Shown: positions 1-11,780, counted from the first letter of the stretch. The stretch: DNA of 64,000 nucleotides from Curtobacterium sp. MCBD17_013 (GCF_003234565.1 NZ_QKTU01000003.1:229007-293006); one strand, 5' to 3'. Translations and numbers: made by a program. The notes: generated from the letters alone by a model not told the origin.

Positions 1-1
1 C

Positions 2-601
2 CGCGACACGGACGGCGCGCAGCACGGCGACGACACCGCCGACGCAGCACCGGTGGTCCGCGTGTTCGTGCCGGGTGACGCGAGTGCGCACCTGACCATG
101 GCCCTGACGACCGCGGACGGCGGTGGGACCACGGTCCAGGCCACGGCGGACGGCGGCGTCGTGACGGACGTGCCCCTCGACGACTTCGCCGACGGCCGGT
201 ACACGGTGACGGTCACCGCGGACGTGCCGATCGTCGCCGGGGCCCGGACGAGCACGCCGACGACCGACGGCCGGACCGACCTCGGGTGGTTCGCGTCCGC
301 GCCGACGCTCACGGGCACCACCCTCGTCGACGTCGTCGACGGTCCCGGCGCCCGCCTCACGCTCGTCAACCCCACGACCTCCGACGCCACGGTGACCATG
401 GCGGCGGGCGGGGAGCGCACGACCGTCACGGTCGCCGCGGGGACGACGGCGGACACGACGGTGCCGACGAGCACCGCGCTCACGCTCCGCGGTGTCCGCG
501 GGCTGGTCGCGGGAGTGTCCTACGCGGGCGACGCCGGGATCGCCGGGTTCCCGCTGCGCCCGGGTGCCACCGCGTCGACGCCGATCACCGTCTACCCCTG
601 A
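2..601 (+). CDS. C-terminal part of a secreted beta-rich protein (DUF5719-like), 5' end outside window
   Basis: The reading frame is open from the window edge and ends with TGA at 599-601; the true start lies upstream. The visible ~199 residues are rich in Thr, Val, Gly and Asp, have almost no Lys or Cys, and read as repeated beta strands, as in extracellular domains. Position supports the call: in Actinobacteria a large DUF5719 exoprotein commonly precedes the small metallopeptidase-family gene and DUF3499, exactly as here. No catalytic motif is visible, so function is unknown. The GTG at 53 is an internal Val rather than a convincing start. The DUF5719 assignment rests mainly on context. 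Confidence 0.6.
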   Translation, partial: RDTDGAQHGDDTADAAPVVRVFVPGDASAHLTMALTTADGGGTTVQATADGGVVTDVPLDDFADGRYTVTVTADVPIVAGARTSTPTTDGRTDLGWFASAPTLTGTTLVDVVDGPGARLTLVNPTTSDATVTMAAGGERTTVTVAAGTTADTTVPTSTALTLRGVRGLVAGVSYAGDAGIAGFPLRPGATASTPITVYP

Positions 602-615
602 TCGGCGGGACGGGG

Positions 616-1068
616 TCAGAGGTGCCGGTACCGGTCCGGGGCGAGGTCCCAGGGGTCCTTGTCGAGGAGCTCCGCGACCGCCCGGAACACCGCGGTCTCG
701 ACGACGATCCGGCGGTCGACGTCGTCCTTCTCGGGCAGGTGCGTCAGCCGCTCGACCGGGATCCGGTAGATCGTCACGCGGTCCGGCCGTCGGTCGATGC
801 GCCAGCGTGGCACCGTCCGGTCCGCCGGGTCGGGTGCGGTCGCGGTCGACGGCATGTCCGCCACCTGGAACACGACGCCGCGCAGTTCGTCGGGCCACAG
901 CTCGACCAGGTAGTGCGCCGTGTCGCCGACGATGCGGTCGAACGCCTCGGCCCGGGTGACCACGGGCGCGAGGTCGGGCCCGGTGACCGACGAGCGCCCG
1001 CCCCGGCCGTGCCGCGAGCGACCGCGGGCCCGGTCGACGGGCGTCACGAGGGGGCGTCGGCGGACCAT
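616..1068 (-). CDS. Metallopeptidase-family (zincin_1-like) protein lacking HExxH
   Basis: This 150-residue protein matches the small zincin-like family found next to DUF3499 in Actinobacteria (the Rv3259 position in M. tuberculosis). Visible family features are the Pro/Asp segment LWPDELRGVVFQV, the strand VTIYRIPVERL, and a C-terminal helix followed by DPWDLAPD. In active family members that helix carries HExxH. Here it reads VETAVFRAVAELL, with no His, so zinc proteolysis is unlikely. The start is ATG at 1068, since an in-frame Met is followed by the basic MVRRRPL. The gene is divergent from DUF3499. A scaffolding or binding role is possible; function is unknown. Confidence 0.75.
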   Translation of the reverse strand: MVRRRPLVTPVDRARGRSRHGRGGRSSVTGPDLAPVVTRAEAFDRIVGDTAHYLVELWPDELRGVVFQVADMPSTATAPDPADRTVPRWRIDRRPDRVTIYRIPVERLTHLPEKDDVDRRIVVETAVFRAVAELLDKDPWDLAPDRYRHL

Positions 1069-1110
1069 GCGGCCATGGTACTGCCGGGTGCCCGGTAGGT
1101 TGGGCGGGAG

Positions 1111-1320
1111 ATGGACGTGCGGATCTGCAGCAAGGTCGCCTGCGGGGCGGGGGCCGTGGCGACCCTGACGTACGACTACGCCGACTCCATGGTCGTCGTG
1201 GGACCGCTGTCGATCCGGGTCGAGCCGCACGGGTACGACCTCTGTGGCCGGCACGCCGAACGCCTCTCGGTCCCACGGGGGTGGCAGGTGGTGCGCCGCG
1301 CGCCCCTCGGGCGCGACTGA
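1111..1320 (+). CDS. DUF3499 family protein
   Basis: This 69-residue protein has the DUF3499 pattern. A Cys pair near the N terminus (C6, C11) is followed by the hallmark VATLTYDYADS, then VGPLS, then EPHGYDLCGRHAERL with a second Cys/His pair, and ends PRGWQVV. The four ligands (C-x4-C and C-x2-H) suggest a small zinc-binding fold. It is shorter than most members, which carry a longer C-terminal tail. The start is ATG at 1111 with GGGAG immediately before it; a TAGGTT box at 1096-1101 could be its -10. The function of the family is unknown. It is a conserved neighbour of the metallopeptidase-family gene. Confidence 0.85.
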   Translation: MDVRICSKVACGAGAVATLTYDYADSMVVVGPLSIRVEPHGYDLCGRHAERLSVPRGWQVVRRAPLGRD

Positions 1321-1359
1321 CGCCGGCCGGGTCCGTCGCCCGGCGGTCGCCACCGCCCG

Positions 1360-1405
1360 CCGGCCGGGAGGCGCGGTGCGAGCCCGCCACGTGCCTCCCG
1401 GCCGG
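1360..1405 (+). promoter_or_regulatory. Long inverted repeat just upstream of ahcY
   Basis: A perfect 13-bp inverted repeat (arms 1360-1372 and 1393-1405, core CCGGCCGGGAGGC) encloses a 20-nt loop. It is followed almost at once by the purine-rich ahcY ribosome-binding region at 1404-1415. It could end DUF3499 transcription or control access to the ahcY start. There is no U-tract, and I cannot match it to the SAH riboswitch consensus. Confidence 0.5.
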
Positions 1406-1425
1406 AGGGTGGGAGACTGGTGGTC

Positions 1426-2904
1426 ATGCCCACCGACATGCAGACCGCGCTGCCCCACCGCGTCGCCGACCTGACGCTCGCCGAGGCCGGCCGACACCAG
1501 ATCCGCCTCGCCGAGCACGAGATGCCCGGCCTCATGGCACTGCGCGAGGAGTTCGGTGCGTCGCAGCCGCTCGCGGGTGCGCGGATCGCGGGATCGCTCC
1601 ACATGACCGTGCAGACGGCCGTGCTCATCGAGACCCTCGTCGCGCTCGGTGCCCGCGTGCGCTGGGCGAGCTGCAACATCTTCTCGACGCAGGACGAGGC
1701 GGCCGCGGCGGTCGCGGTCGGCCCCACGGGCACCCCGGACGCCCCCGCCGGTGTCCCGGTGTTCGCCTGGAAGGGCGAGACCCTCGACGAGTACTGGTGG
1801 TGCACGAACCGGATCTTCGACTGGTCGGCCGAGGCCGCGGCCGAGGGCGCCGACTGGATCGGGCCGAACATGATCCTCGATGACGGCGGCGACGCCACGA
1901 TGCTCGTGCACGAGGGTGCGGACGCCGAGTCCGCCGGAGCCGTCCCCGAACCGGCGTCCGACGCCGCGGCCGAGCGTCTCGTCGTCCTCCGCACGATCGC
2001 CGAGTCGCTCGCGACCTCGCCCGACCGGTGGACCCGGATCGCGGCCGAGCTGCGCGGGGTGACCGAGGAGACCACGACGGGCGTGCACCGTCTGTACGAG
2101 CTCGCGCGCGCCGGCGTCCTCCGGTTCCCGGCCATCAACGTCAACGACTCCGTGACGAAGTCGAAGTTCGACAACCGCTACGGCATCCGGCACTCGCTGC
2201 CGGACGGCCTCAACCGGGCCACCGACGTCCTCATCGGCGGCAAGGTCGCGTTCGTCGTCGGTTACGGCGACGTCGGCAAGGGCGCGGCCGAGGCGCTCCG
2301 CGGACAGGGTGCCCGCGTCATCGTGTCCGAGGTCGACCCCATCTGCGCGCTCCAGGCGGCCATGGACGGCTTCCAGGTCGCCCGGCTCGAATCCGTCCTC
2401 GACCAGGTCGACATCGTCGTGACCTGCACGGGCAACGTGGACGTCGTGACGGTCGACGACATGCTCGGGCTGAAGCACCTGGCGATCGTCGCGAACGTCG
2501 GCCACTTCGACAACGAGATCGACATGGCCGGACTCGAGCGGCTCGAGGGGGCGGAGCGGATCGAGATCAAGCCCCAGGTGCACGAGTGGCGCCTGCCGAA
2601 CGGCCGGAGCGTCCTCGTCCTCAGCGAGGGGCGGCTCATGAACCTCGGCAACGCGACCGGCCACCCCTCGTTCGTCATGAGCAACTCGTTCACGAACCAG
2701 GTGCTGGCGCAGATCGAGCTCTGGACCCGACCCGAGGCGTACCCGACCGACGTGTACGTGCTGCCGAAGCACCTCGACGAGAAGGTCGCACGACTGCACC
2801 TGGACGCGCTCGGCGTCGAGCTGACCACGCTGGACGCCCGACAGGCCGACTACATCGGCGTGCCGGTCGAGGGCCCCTACAAGCCCGAGCACTACCGCTA
2901 CTGA
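1426..2904 (+). CDS. ahcY: S-adenosylhomocysteinase
   Basis: This cytosolic NAD-dependent enzyme hydrolyses S-adenosylhomocysteine to adenosine and homocysteine in the activated methyl cycle. At 492 residues it is the usual actinobacterial length. It contains the N-terminal substrate-domain motif [15 protein letters not shown], the segment [16 protein letters not shown], the catalytic-region [14 protein letters not shown], the NAD-binding GYGDVGKG near residue 279 and the conserved C-terminal YKPEHYRY. I chose ATG at 1426 over the in-frame GTG at 1420 because GGGAG at 1411-1415 is then 10 nt away. It lies upstream of mtrA, as in mycobacteria. A large insertion before the NAD domain is typical of this subfamily. 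Confidence 0.97.
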   Translation: MPTDMQTALPHRVADLTLAEAGRHQIRLAEHEMPGLMALREEFGASQPLAGARIAGSLHMTVQTAVLIETLVALGARVRWASCNIFSTQDEAAAAVAVGPTGTPDAPAGVPVFAWKGETLDEYWWCTNRIFDWSAEAAAEGADWIGPNMILDDGGDATMLVHEGADAESAGAVPEPASDAAAERLVVLRTIAESLATSPDRWTRIAAELRGVTEETTTGVHRLYELARAGVLRFPAINVNDSVTKSKFDNRYGIRHSLPDGLNRATDVLIGGKVAFVVGYGDVGKGAAEALRGQGARVIVSEVDPICALQAAMDGFQVARLESVLDQVDIVVTCTGNVDVVTVDDMLGLKHLAIVANVGHFDNEIDMAGLERLEGAERIEIKPQVHEWRLPNGRSVLVLSEGRLMNLGNATGHPSFVMSNSFTNQVLAQIELWTRPEAYPTDVYVLPKHLDEKVARLHLDALGVELTTLDARQADYIGVPVEGPYKPEHYRY

Positions 2905-2980
2905 CGTCCCGGCGGCGCGGCGGCGATCCCCGCGGACCGTCGCCTCGCCGCGCCCGGCCGTCGTGACCGGGTCCCTCGGT

Positions 2981-2986
2981 TATGGT
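2981..2986 (+). promoter_or_regulatory. -10 box of the mtrA operon
   Basis: TATGGT lies 51 nt before the mtrA ATG, giving a predicted leader of about 45 nt. No clear TTGACA-like -35 is visible. Confidence 0.45.
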
Positions 2987-3037
2987 GGCAGCACGGGCGC
3001 GTCGCCACGTCCGGCACCACCGATCCTGAGGGGGACC

Positions 3038-3715
3038 ATGAGCCCGCGCATCCTCGTCGTCGACGACGACCAGGCGCTCGCCGAGATGATCGGGATCGTC
3101 CTCCGGTCCGAGGGGTTCGAGCTCGAGTTCAGCGAGGACGGCACCGACGCGCTCGAGGCCTTCCAGAGCACGCGACCGGACCTCGTGCTGCTCGACGTCA
3201 TGCTGCCGGGTGTCGACGGGATCGAGGTCTGTCGCCGGATCCGTGCCGAGAGCGGCACGCCGATCATCATGCTCACCGCCAAGGGCGACACCGCCGACGT
3301 CGTGTCCGGCCTCGAGAACGGTGCCGACGACTACGTGGTCAAGCCGTTCAACCCGAAGGAGCTCGTCGCGCGCATCCGCACGCGCCTGCGCCCGGTGGCG
3401 AGCGACGCGGCCGTCCTCACCGTCGGGGACCTCACGGTCGACGTCCCCGGGCACGAGGTCCGCCGCGGCCGCACCCCGATCGCACTCACCCCGCTCGAGT
3501 TCGACCTGCTGCGCGCCCTCGCCGAGAAGCCGAACCAGGTGTTCACGCGCGAGATGCTGCTCGAGCAGGTGTGGGGGTACCACTACAAGGCGGACACGCG
3601 ACTGGTCAACGTCCACGTGCAGCGGCTGCGCGCCAAGATCGAGCACGACCCGGACAACCCGCGCATCGTCACCACCGTGCGCGGCGTCGGCTACCGGGCG
3701 GGTTCGCAGGGCTAG
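3038..3715 (+). CDS. mtrA: Two-component response regulator MtrA (OmpR/PhoB family)
   Basis: MtrA is the DNA-binding regulator of cell division, envelope and osmotic-stress genes in Actinobacteria. The 225-residue protein has a receiver domain with acidic residues at 9-10, phospho-acceptor D53 in LLDVMLPG and the conserved Lys in VVKPFNPKEL. A C-terminal winged helix follows (LTPLEFDLLRALAEKPNQVFTREMLLEQVWGY, then RLVNVHVQRLRAKIE). The ATG at 3038 follows GAGGGGG at spacing 6. The gene is first in an mtrA-mtrB-lpqB operon. The protein is nearly identical in layout to mycobacterial MtrA. Confidence 0.96.
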   Translation: MSPRILVVDDDQALAEMIGIVLRSEGFELEFSEDGTDALEAFQSTRPDLVLLDVMLPGVDGIEVCRRIRAESGTPIIMLTAKGDTADVVSGLENGADDYVVKPFNPKELVARIRTRLRPVASDAAVLTVGDLTVDVPGHEVRRGRTPIALTPLEFDLLRALAEKPNQVFTREMLLEQVWGYHYKADTRLVNVHVQRLRAKIEHDPDNPRIVTTVRGVGYRAGSQG

Positions 3716-3769
3716 CCGTTGGCCAGGCCCGCGGCCCGTGCGACGCCGACATCCGTCACGTCCCCCGGG

Positions 3770-5440
3770 GTGGTCACCGTCCGGCAGGTGTGGCGGCGCA
3801 CCCGGCGATGGATCCGGCGGGGGTGGCGCGCCGTCGCGTTCCTCTGGCGACGGTCCCTGTTGTTCCGCGCGGTCGCCATCACGGTCCTGACGACCGGGCT
3901 CGCGGTCAGCGTCATCGGCACCGCGATCACCCTGAGCATCACGAACAACGTCTACGCCCAACGGCGAGACCAGATCGAGGCCGAGTCGGAACGTGCGACG
4001 GTCCTCGCCCAGAACATCTTCGACGCCGCCACCGCCGCCGAGGACAACAACCAGGTCGAGCTCGAGACGCTGCAGAACGAGGCGCAGACCTCGATCCTGA
4101 CCACCACGACGAGTCCCGGCGGCACGAGCATCGCCATCCTCCGCACCCCGGGGCAGTCCACCACGCAGACGCTCCAGAACATCGCGAGCCCCGACTTCCC
4201 GGACTCGGTGATCACGCCCGAGTTGCGGAAGGCCGTCGCGAAGGACTCCGGTGCGCTCCGGCTGCAGGCGGTCGCGCTCGAGGACGGCGGACGACGGGAA
4301 CCGGGGCTCGCGGTCGGGTCGACGCTCCAGATCCCCAGCGCCGGGCAGTACGAGCTGTACCTCGTCTACGACCTCAGCGACGCGCAGAAGACGCTGGACT
4401 TCGTGTCGCAGACGCTGTCCGTCGGCGGCGTGGCGCTCGTCGTGCTCATCGCGCTCGTCACGTCGCTCGTCGTCCGCCTCGTCGTCGGCCCGGTGCGCGT
4501 CGCGGCCGAGACGAGCCGCAAGATCGCCGCCGGTCGACTCGACGAACGTATCCCCGTGCGGGGCGAGGACGACATCGCGATCCTCGCCACGAGCTTCAAC
4601 GGCATGGCCGACGTGATGAGCCGGCAGATCACCCAGCTCGCCGAGCTGTCCCGCGTGCAGCAGCGGTTCGTGTCGGACGTGTCCCACGAGCTCCGCACGC
4701 CCCTGACGACCATCCGGCTCGCGGGCGACGTCCTGTTCGACGCCCGGCACGCGTTCGAACCAGCGGTGGCCCGGTCGAGCGAGCTCCTGCACACCCAGAT
4801 CGACCGGTTCGAGTGGCTGCTGGCGGACCTGCTCGAGATCTCGCGGTACGACGCCCAGGCGGTGCAGCTCGAGACGGAGCCGGTCGTGCCGGCGGCGCTC
4901 GCGACCGACATCGTCGACGAGTTCCGGCCGCTCGCCGAGTCGGCCGGAGTCGAGCTGCAGGTCGCCACACCGGGCGGCCACGTCGTCGTGCAGGCCGACG
5001 GACGACGGATCCGGCGCGTGCTCCGCAACCTCGTCGGGAACGCGATCGAGCACGGCGAGGCCAAGCCGGTGCAGGTCGTGGTTGACAGCGACGCCGACAC
5101 GGTCGCGATCGCCGTGCGCGACCAGGGCGTCGGGATGCCCCCGCAGGACGTCGAGCGCGTGTTCGACCGGTTCTGGCGGGCCGACCCGAGTCGACAGCGG
5201 ACCATCGGCGGGACCGGCCTGGGGCTCGCGATCAGCCTCGAGGACGCACACCTGCACGGCGGGCGGATCGACGTCTGGTCGCGGCCGACGGTCGGATCGG
5301 TGTTCGTGCTGACGCTCCCGCGCCGCGCCGGCGACGCGGTGACGCGGTCGGTGATCCCGTTGCCCGCGCTCGACGACCTGGAGGACGAGCCGCGCCTCCC
5401 GGCCGTCGCCGCCGACGGCGACGGAGGGCCGCAGCGGTGA
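3770..5440 (+). CDS. mtrB: Sensor histidine kinase MtrB
   Basis: This membrane kinase is the partner of MtrA. From the N terminus it has a basic region, TM1 (LLFRAVAITVLTTGLAVSVIG), an extracellular sensor of about 170 residues, TM2 (SVGGVALVVLIALVTSLVV), a HAMP linker, the HisKA box FVSDVSHELRTPLTTIRLAGD and the ATPase N box NLVGNAIEHGE, with G boxes DQGVGMP and GGTGLGLAIS. The GTG at 3770 gives 556 residues and a compact N terminus; a TTG at 3719 would add 17 residues, and ribosome-site evidence is weak for both. The stop overlaps the lpqB GTG (GTGA), implying translational coupling. Confidence 0.95.
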   Translation: MVTVRQVWRRTRRWIRRGWRAVAFLWRRSLLFRAVAITVLTTGLAVSVIGTAITLSITNNVYAQRRDQIEAESERATVLAQNIFDAATAAEDNNQVELETLQNEAQTSILTTTTSPGGTSIAILRTPGQSTTQTLQNIASPDFPDSVITPELRKAVAKDSGALRLQAVALEDGGRREPGLAVGSTLQIPSAGQYELYLVYDLSDAQKTLDFVSQTLSVGGVALVVLIALVTSLVVRLVVGPVRVAAETSRKIAAGRLDERIPVRGEDDIAILATSFNGMADVMSRQITQLAELSRVQQRFVSDVSHELRTPLTTIRLAGDVLFDARHAFEPAVARSSELLHTQIDRFEWLLADLLEISRYDAQAVQLETEPVVPAALATDIVDEFRPLAESAGVELQVATPGGHVVVQADGRRIRRVLRNLVGNAIEHGEAKPVQVVVDSDADTVAIAVRDQGVGMPPQDVERVFDRFWRADPSRQRTIGGTGLGLAISLEDAHLHGGRIDVWSRPTVGSVFVLTLPRRAGDAVTRSVIPLPALDDLEDEPRLPAVAADGDGGPQR

Positions 5441-7107
5441 CCCGGCGCGTCCTCACCGCGCTCGTCGCGACGCTCGTGCTCGTCGTGCTCACCGCCTGCG
5501 CCGCGATCCCGACCGGCGGTGCCGTGCAGAAGGGCGGCCGCGTCGAGGACCAGGCGCCGTCCGGCGTCGACTACCGCCCGAACGGGCCGGTCAAGGGCTC
5601 GGACCAGGAGACCGTCCTCCGACAGTTCATCGACGCGGCCACCGGTGCCCAGGACAACTACGCGGTGGCACGGGAGTTCCTGACGACGGGGTTCGCGCAG
5701 CGGTGGAACCCGCGGCAGAGTGTGACCGTCCGCCAGGGGAGCGGCACCGTCGCGCGCACCGGGGACCGTCGGCTCTCGTACACGATGACGGTGTCGGCCA
5801 CGGTGGACGCCGACGGCGAGTACACGCAGGCCGACAGCGACGCGACGTCGACGCTGACGTTCCAGTTCCGCAAGGAACACGGGCAGTGGCGGATCAGCTA
5901 CGCGCCCGGCGGGATCATCCTGTCGCCCGTCAGCTTCGAGTCGGTGTTCCAGGCGCACGCCCTCTACTTCTACGACCCGACGTACCACTACCTCGTGCCC
6001 GAGGAACGGTGGTTCCTCGCCCGGTCGTCGACGAGCACGCGGATCGCGAGCGCGCTGCTCGCCGGGCCGAGCGAGTGGCTCAAGGGAGCGGTCGTCACGG
6101 CGTTCCCCGAGGGCACGCAGCTGTCCCTCAACGCCGTGACGATCGAGAGCGGGTCCGCCCAGGTCGACCTGACGAGTGACGCGCTGAAAGCGACCACGGT
6201 CGAGAAGGTCCGGATGCGCGAGCAGCTCACCGCGAGCCTGGCGTCGGTCGCGAGCATCTCGTCCGTGACGATCACGGTCGAGGGCACGAGCCTCGACGTG
6301 CCCGACTCGACGGGCACGAACGCCGAACGCGACCCCGACGTCGACGCCCGGCCGCTCGTCGTCGCGAAGAACGCCGTCGGCAACGCAGCCGCGGGAGCCG
6401 TCGACCAACTCGCCGGCATCGCGGACAAGATCCGCGGCCTCGACCCGACGTCACTCGAGGTGACGGCGGCGGGCACCTCCGCCGCGGTCGGCACGGCCGA
6501 CGGCGTGGACGCCGTCCGGTCCGGCTCGAGCGCTCCCGTGCAGGTGGACACGCGGAGCGGTCTCGTCGCGCCGTCCATCGACGACGAGGGCTTCGTGTGG
6601 TCGGCCCAGGCGGCGGACCCCCGGTCGGTCGTCGCGTACGGGCTCGAGGGCGATCCGCACCCGATCTCGTCGAGCCTGCCCGACGGCCGACTCGTCGCGT
6701 TCCGCGTGTCGCGGGACGCCACCCGGGCACTCGCGCTCATCGACACCGACGAGGGTGCCGCCCTGTACGTCATGGGCGTGCTCCGGAACTCGCAGAAGCA
6801 GCCGACCGCGCTCGGCGCACCCGTCCGGGTGCCGGTCGCCGCGGGCACCCCGGTCGACGCGACGTGGCAGAGCGACCTCGAGGTGGCGTCGCTCGGCTCC
6901 ACCGCGACCGGCTCGACCGTGACGTCGTCGACCATCGGCGGGCGTTCGACGACGCTCAACCGCCCGTCCGGTTCGGCGACGACGATCGTCGGCGGTGCGT
7001 CCGACTCGCTGCTGCTGCGCATGACCGACGGCCGTGTGCTCGCCGAGAGCGGCGGTGGCTGGGACGACAGCGGCGTGACGGCGGCCGTCCTCGGCACGCA
7101 GCGGTAG
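5437..7107 (+). CDS. lpqB: Lipoprotein LpqB with GerMN domain (MtrB accessory)
   Basis: This lipoprotein is encoded with MtrAB; in mycobacteria LpqB binds the MtrB sensor and modulates MtrA output. The signal peptide ends in the lipobox LTAC, predicting lipidation of C21. An N-terminal lipoprotein domain follows. A GerMN domain lies around residues 170-290 (ALYFYDPTYHYLVPEERWF, then LLAGPSEWLKGAVVTAFPEGT). The C-terminal part resembles the LpqB beta-propeller (LVAPSIDDEGFVWSAQA). It is 556 residues long, as expected. The start is the GTG at 5437 overlapping the mtrB stop. No hairpin terminator is obvious before comF. Confidence 0.95.
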   Translation: MTRRVLTALVATLVLVVLTACAAIPTGGAVQKGGRVEDQAPSGVDYRPNGPVKGSDQETVLRQFIDAATGAQDNYAVAREFLTTGFAQRWNPRQSVTVRQGSGTVARTGDRRLSYTMTVSATVDADGEYTQADSDATSTLTFQFRKEHGQWRISYAPGGIILSPVSFESVFQAHALYFYDPTYHYLVPEERWFLARSSTSTRIASALLAGPSEWLKGAVVTAFPEGTQLSLNAVTIESGSAQVDLTSDALKATTVEKVRMREQLTASLASVASISSVTITVEGTSLDVPDSTGTNAERDPDVDARPLVVAKNAVGNAAAGAVDQLAGIADKIRGLDPTSLEVTAAGTSAAVGTADGVDAVRSGSSAPVQVDTRSGLVAPSIDDEGFVWSAQAADPRSVVAYGLEGDPHPISSSLPDGRLVAFRVSRDATRALALIDTDEGAALYVMGVLRNSQKQPTALGAPVRVPVAAGTPVDATWQSDLEVASLGSTATGSTVTSSTIGGRSTTLNRPSGSATTIVGGASDSLLLRMTDGRVLAESGGGWDDSGVTAAVLGTQR

Positions 7108-7208
7108 GCCGGGAGGCCCGTCCTCCCCAGGTGCTCCCGTCCGGACCGCCGTCCACCGACTGATGGATCCGGCGCCGAGTCACGCGGCCGCGGCGCGACG
7201 ATCGAGGC

Positions 7209-7901
7209 ATGGGGGAGCGGGAAGCCGACCGGTGGCGGGACGCGGCGATCGAGGCGCTCGGCGTGCTGCTGCCGGTGTCGTGCGTCGTCTGCGGGCGTGA
7301 CGACCGCCCGGTGTGTCACGCGTGTCTCGAGGACCTCGCCGCGACCCCGTCGTGCGTCCGGCTCGTGGCCGGCGTCCGGCTCGACGCCCCGTTCACCTAC
7401 CGCGGGACGGCCCGGGCCCTCGTGCTCGCGTTCAAGGTGCACGGACGGCTCGACGTCGTCGGACCGCTGGCCCGCCCCACCGTGCGGGCACTCCGGGGGG
7501 CGCTCGCCGAGGCGCCCGACGCGGTCGTGGTCCGGGTGCCGTCCTCGCGGGCGGGACGTCGGCGGCGGGGATTCGACCCGGTCGTCGTCCTGCTCCGTCG
7601 CGGTGGTTTCCGGACCGCTCGCGTGCTCCGACGGGTGCCGGACCCGCGGGCCCGCGGCAGGCGCGACGGCGGCCAAAAGTCGCTGTCGGGGGTGGACCGG
7701 GTGACCGCGACGGTCGGCACCCTCCGCGCGGTGGACGTGCGCGACCGCGCCGTCGTGCTCGTCGACGACGTCGTGACGACCGGGGTGACCATGGCCGAGG
7801 CGATCCGGGCGGTCCGCGCCGCGGGCGGCCGCGTGGTGCGGTGCGTGGCGACGGCGAGCGTGGAGCCGTCCTCCCCGTCGGAGGCTGGGACCGGACCCTG
7901 A
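7209..7901 (+). CDS. comF: ComF family phosphoribosyltransferase-like protein
   Basis: The 230-residue protein begins with a four-Cys zinc-finger region (VSCVVCGRDDRPVCHACLEDL). It continues with a phosphoribosyltransferase fold carrying the PRPP-binding loop AVVLVDDVVTTGVTMAEA and the segment GRRRRGFDPVVVLLR. ComF proteins take part in DNA uptake in competent bacteria. In Actinobacteria the gene is a fixed neighbour of lpqB and hpf and its role is not well defined. The ATG at 7209 is preceded by a weak purine-rich stretch. There is a 101-nt gap after lpqB. Confidence 0.9.
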   Translation: MGEREADRWRDAAIEALGVLLPVSCVVCGRDDRPVCHACLEDLAATPSCVRLVAGVRLDAPFTYRGTARALVLAFKVHGRLDVVGPLARPTVRALRGALAEAPDAVVVRVPSSRAGRRRRGFDPVVVLLRRGGFRTARVLRRVPDPRARGRRDGGQKSLSGVDRVTATVGTLRAVDVRDRAVVLVDDVVTTGVTMAEAIRAVRAAGGRVVRCVATASVEPSSPSEAGTGP

Positions 7902-7991
7902 ATCGTCGCGTGCACCCGGGTCTACGCTCGCTCGAAAGGCGTCTGGAGTCGCCACGAGGAGGCGACGCGCCGAGTCTGGATGGGAGCCGCC

Positions 7992-8693
7992 ATGGACATC
8001 TCGATCACGGGACGGAACGTCGGGATCACCGACCGTTTCCGCGCCTACGCCGAGGAGAAGTCCGCGAAGATCGACGCGCTCGCCGATCGTGCCGTGGCCT
8101 TCGAGGTCCGGGTCAGTCGACACCACGAGAAGAGCAGCGGGGCGAGCGGCGACGACCGCGTCGAGCTCACCCTCATCGGTCCCGGGCCGCTCATCCGCGC
8201 CGAGTCGACCGCGTCCGACAAGTACGCGGCGTTCGACCTGGCGTTCGCCCGCATCGCCGAGCGGTTGCGGCGTGCGAAGGACCGCAAGAAGGTCCACCGG
8301 GGCCGTCACCGCCCGACCTCGGTCGCCGAGGCGGCGGGTGACGGGTTCGCCACGATGGACGTCGTGCCCGCCGACGGCACGCTCATCGAGACGGTCGCGA
8401 CCGGCAGCCTGCCCGTCGTGACGGACGAGGCCCAGGCGGCGGACGAGGACGCCTACAACCCCGTCGTCATCCGCACGAAGGTCTTCGCGTCGTCCCCGAT
8501 GACCGTCGACGACGCGCTGTACTACATGGAGCTCGTCGGCCACGACTTCTACCTCTTCATCGACGCCGAGACGGAACGCCCCAGCGTCGTGTACCGCCGC
8601 AAGGGCTGGGACTACGGCGTCATCGCCCTGGACGACGCCGCACCCGTCCAGCAAGAGGCCGCGACGGTCGAACGCGCTGGCGTGACCGTCTGA
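7992..8693 (+). CDS. hpf: Ribosome hibernation-promoting factor, long form
   Basis: Long HPF binds the ribosomal decoding region and drives 100S dimer formation in stationary phase. The N-terminal S30AE/RaiA domain covers about residues 1-100 (DISITGRNVGITDRFRAYAEEK). A linker follows, then the C-terminal dimerisation domain (NPVVIRTKVFASSPMTVDDALYYMELVGHDFYLFIDAE, VVYRRKGWDYGVIAL). I chose ATG 7992 because GGGAG at 7982-7986 is then 5 nt away; ATG 7980 would add MGAA. TACGCT at 7923-7928 may be its -10. It lies directly before secA, as in mycobacteria. Confidence 0.95.
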   Translation: MDISITGRNVGITDRFRAYAEEKSAKIDALADRAVAFEVRVSRHHEKSSGASGDDRVELTLIGPGPLIRAESTASDKYAAFDLAFARIAERLRRAKDRKKVHRGRHRPTSVAEAAGDGFATMDVVPADGTLIETVATGSLPVVTDEAQAADEDAYNPVVIRTKVFASSPMTVDDALYYMELVGHDFYLFIDAETERPSVVYRRKGWDYGVIALDDAAPVQQEAATVERAGVTV

Positions 8694-8711
8694 CCTCCGC
8701 GCACGACCACG

Positions 8712-8751
8712 AGGGCCCCGGTCGGCACCACACGGTGCGGTCGGGGCCCTT
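8712..8751 (+). terminator. Intrinsic-type hairpin after hpf
   Basis: The arms AGGGCCCCG (8712-8720) and CGGGGCCCT (8742-8750) are perfect complements around a 21-nt loop that has its own small inverted repeat, followed by TTGTGT. The position right after the hpf stop fits a terminator. Confidence 0.75.
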
Positions 8752-8829
8752 GTGTCCGCCCCGAGCGAACGGGCGCATCCATCGGCTCCGGCAGCGCCCG
8801 CTGCCCAGGTGTGCGGGCGCGGAGGTTGC

Positions 8830-8835
8830 TAGCAT
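8830..8835 (+). promoter_or_regulatory. Probable -10 box for secA
   Basis: TAGCAT lies downstream of the hpf terminator and gives a predicted secA leader of about 75 nt. The -35 is not clear. Confidence 0.45.
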
Positions 8836-8916
8836 GGCTGGCTGATCAGGCGCGCGCGACCGGCCGTCCGGAGGCCCCGAGCGATCAGCGCCAGACGACA
8901 CCATGAGGAGTCTCGA

Positions 8917-11730
<2,814 letters not shown>

Positions 11731-11745
11731 TCGGGAGCGTTCCCG

Positions 11746-11780
11746 GAACGGCGGCGGTCCTCCTCGGGCCGTCGCCGTTC
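11746..11780. terminator. Hairpin between convergent secA and the Rv3235-type gene
   Basis: The arms GAACGGCGGCGG (11746-11757) and CCGTCGCCGTTC (11769-11780) pair with one G-T wobble around an 11-nt loop. It sits between two convergent genes and could serve both strands. Confidence 0.6.

Noticed and set aside
1321..1425. SAH riboswitch ahead of ahcY
   Set aside because: A hairpin is present but the conserved core of that riboswitch class is not visible; reported only as an inverted repeat.
616..2892. A 758-codon open frame antisense to ahcY
   Set aside because: High-GC DNA leaves the complementary strand open. Only the last 150 codons show family-like sequence; the rest is a His/Asp/Arg-rich shadow of ahcY.
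2690..5257. Long antisense frame across mtrA-mtrB
   Set aside because: Shadow frame with skewed His/Asp/Arg/Val composition and no recognisable motif.
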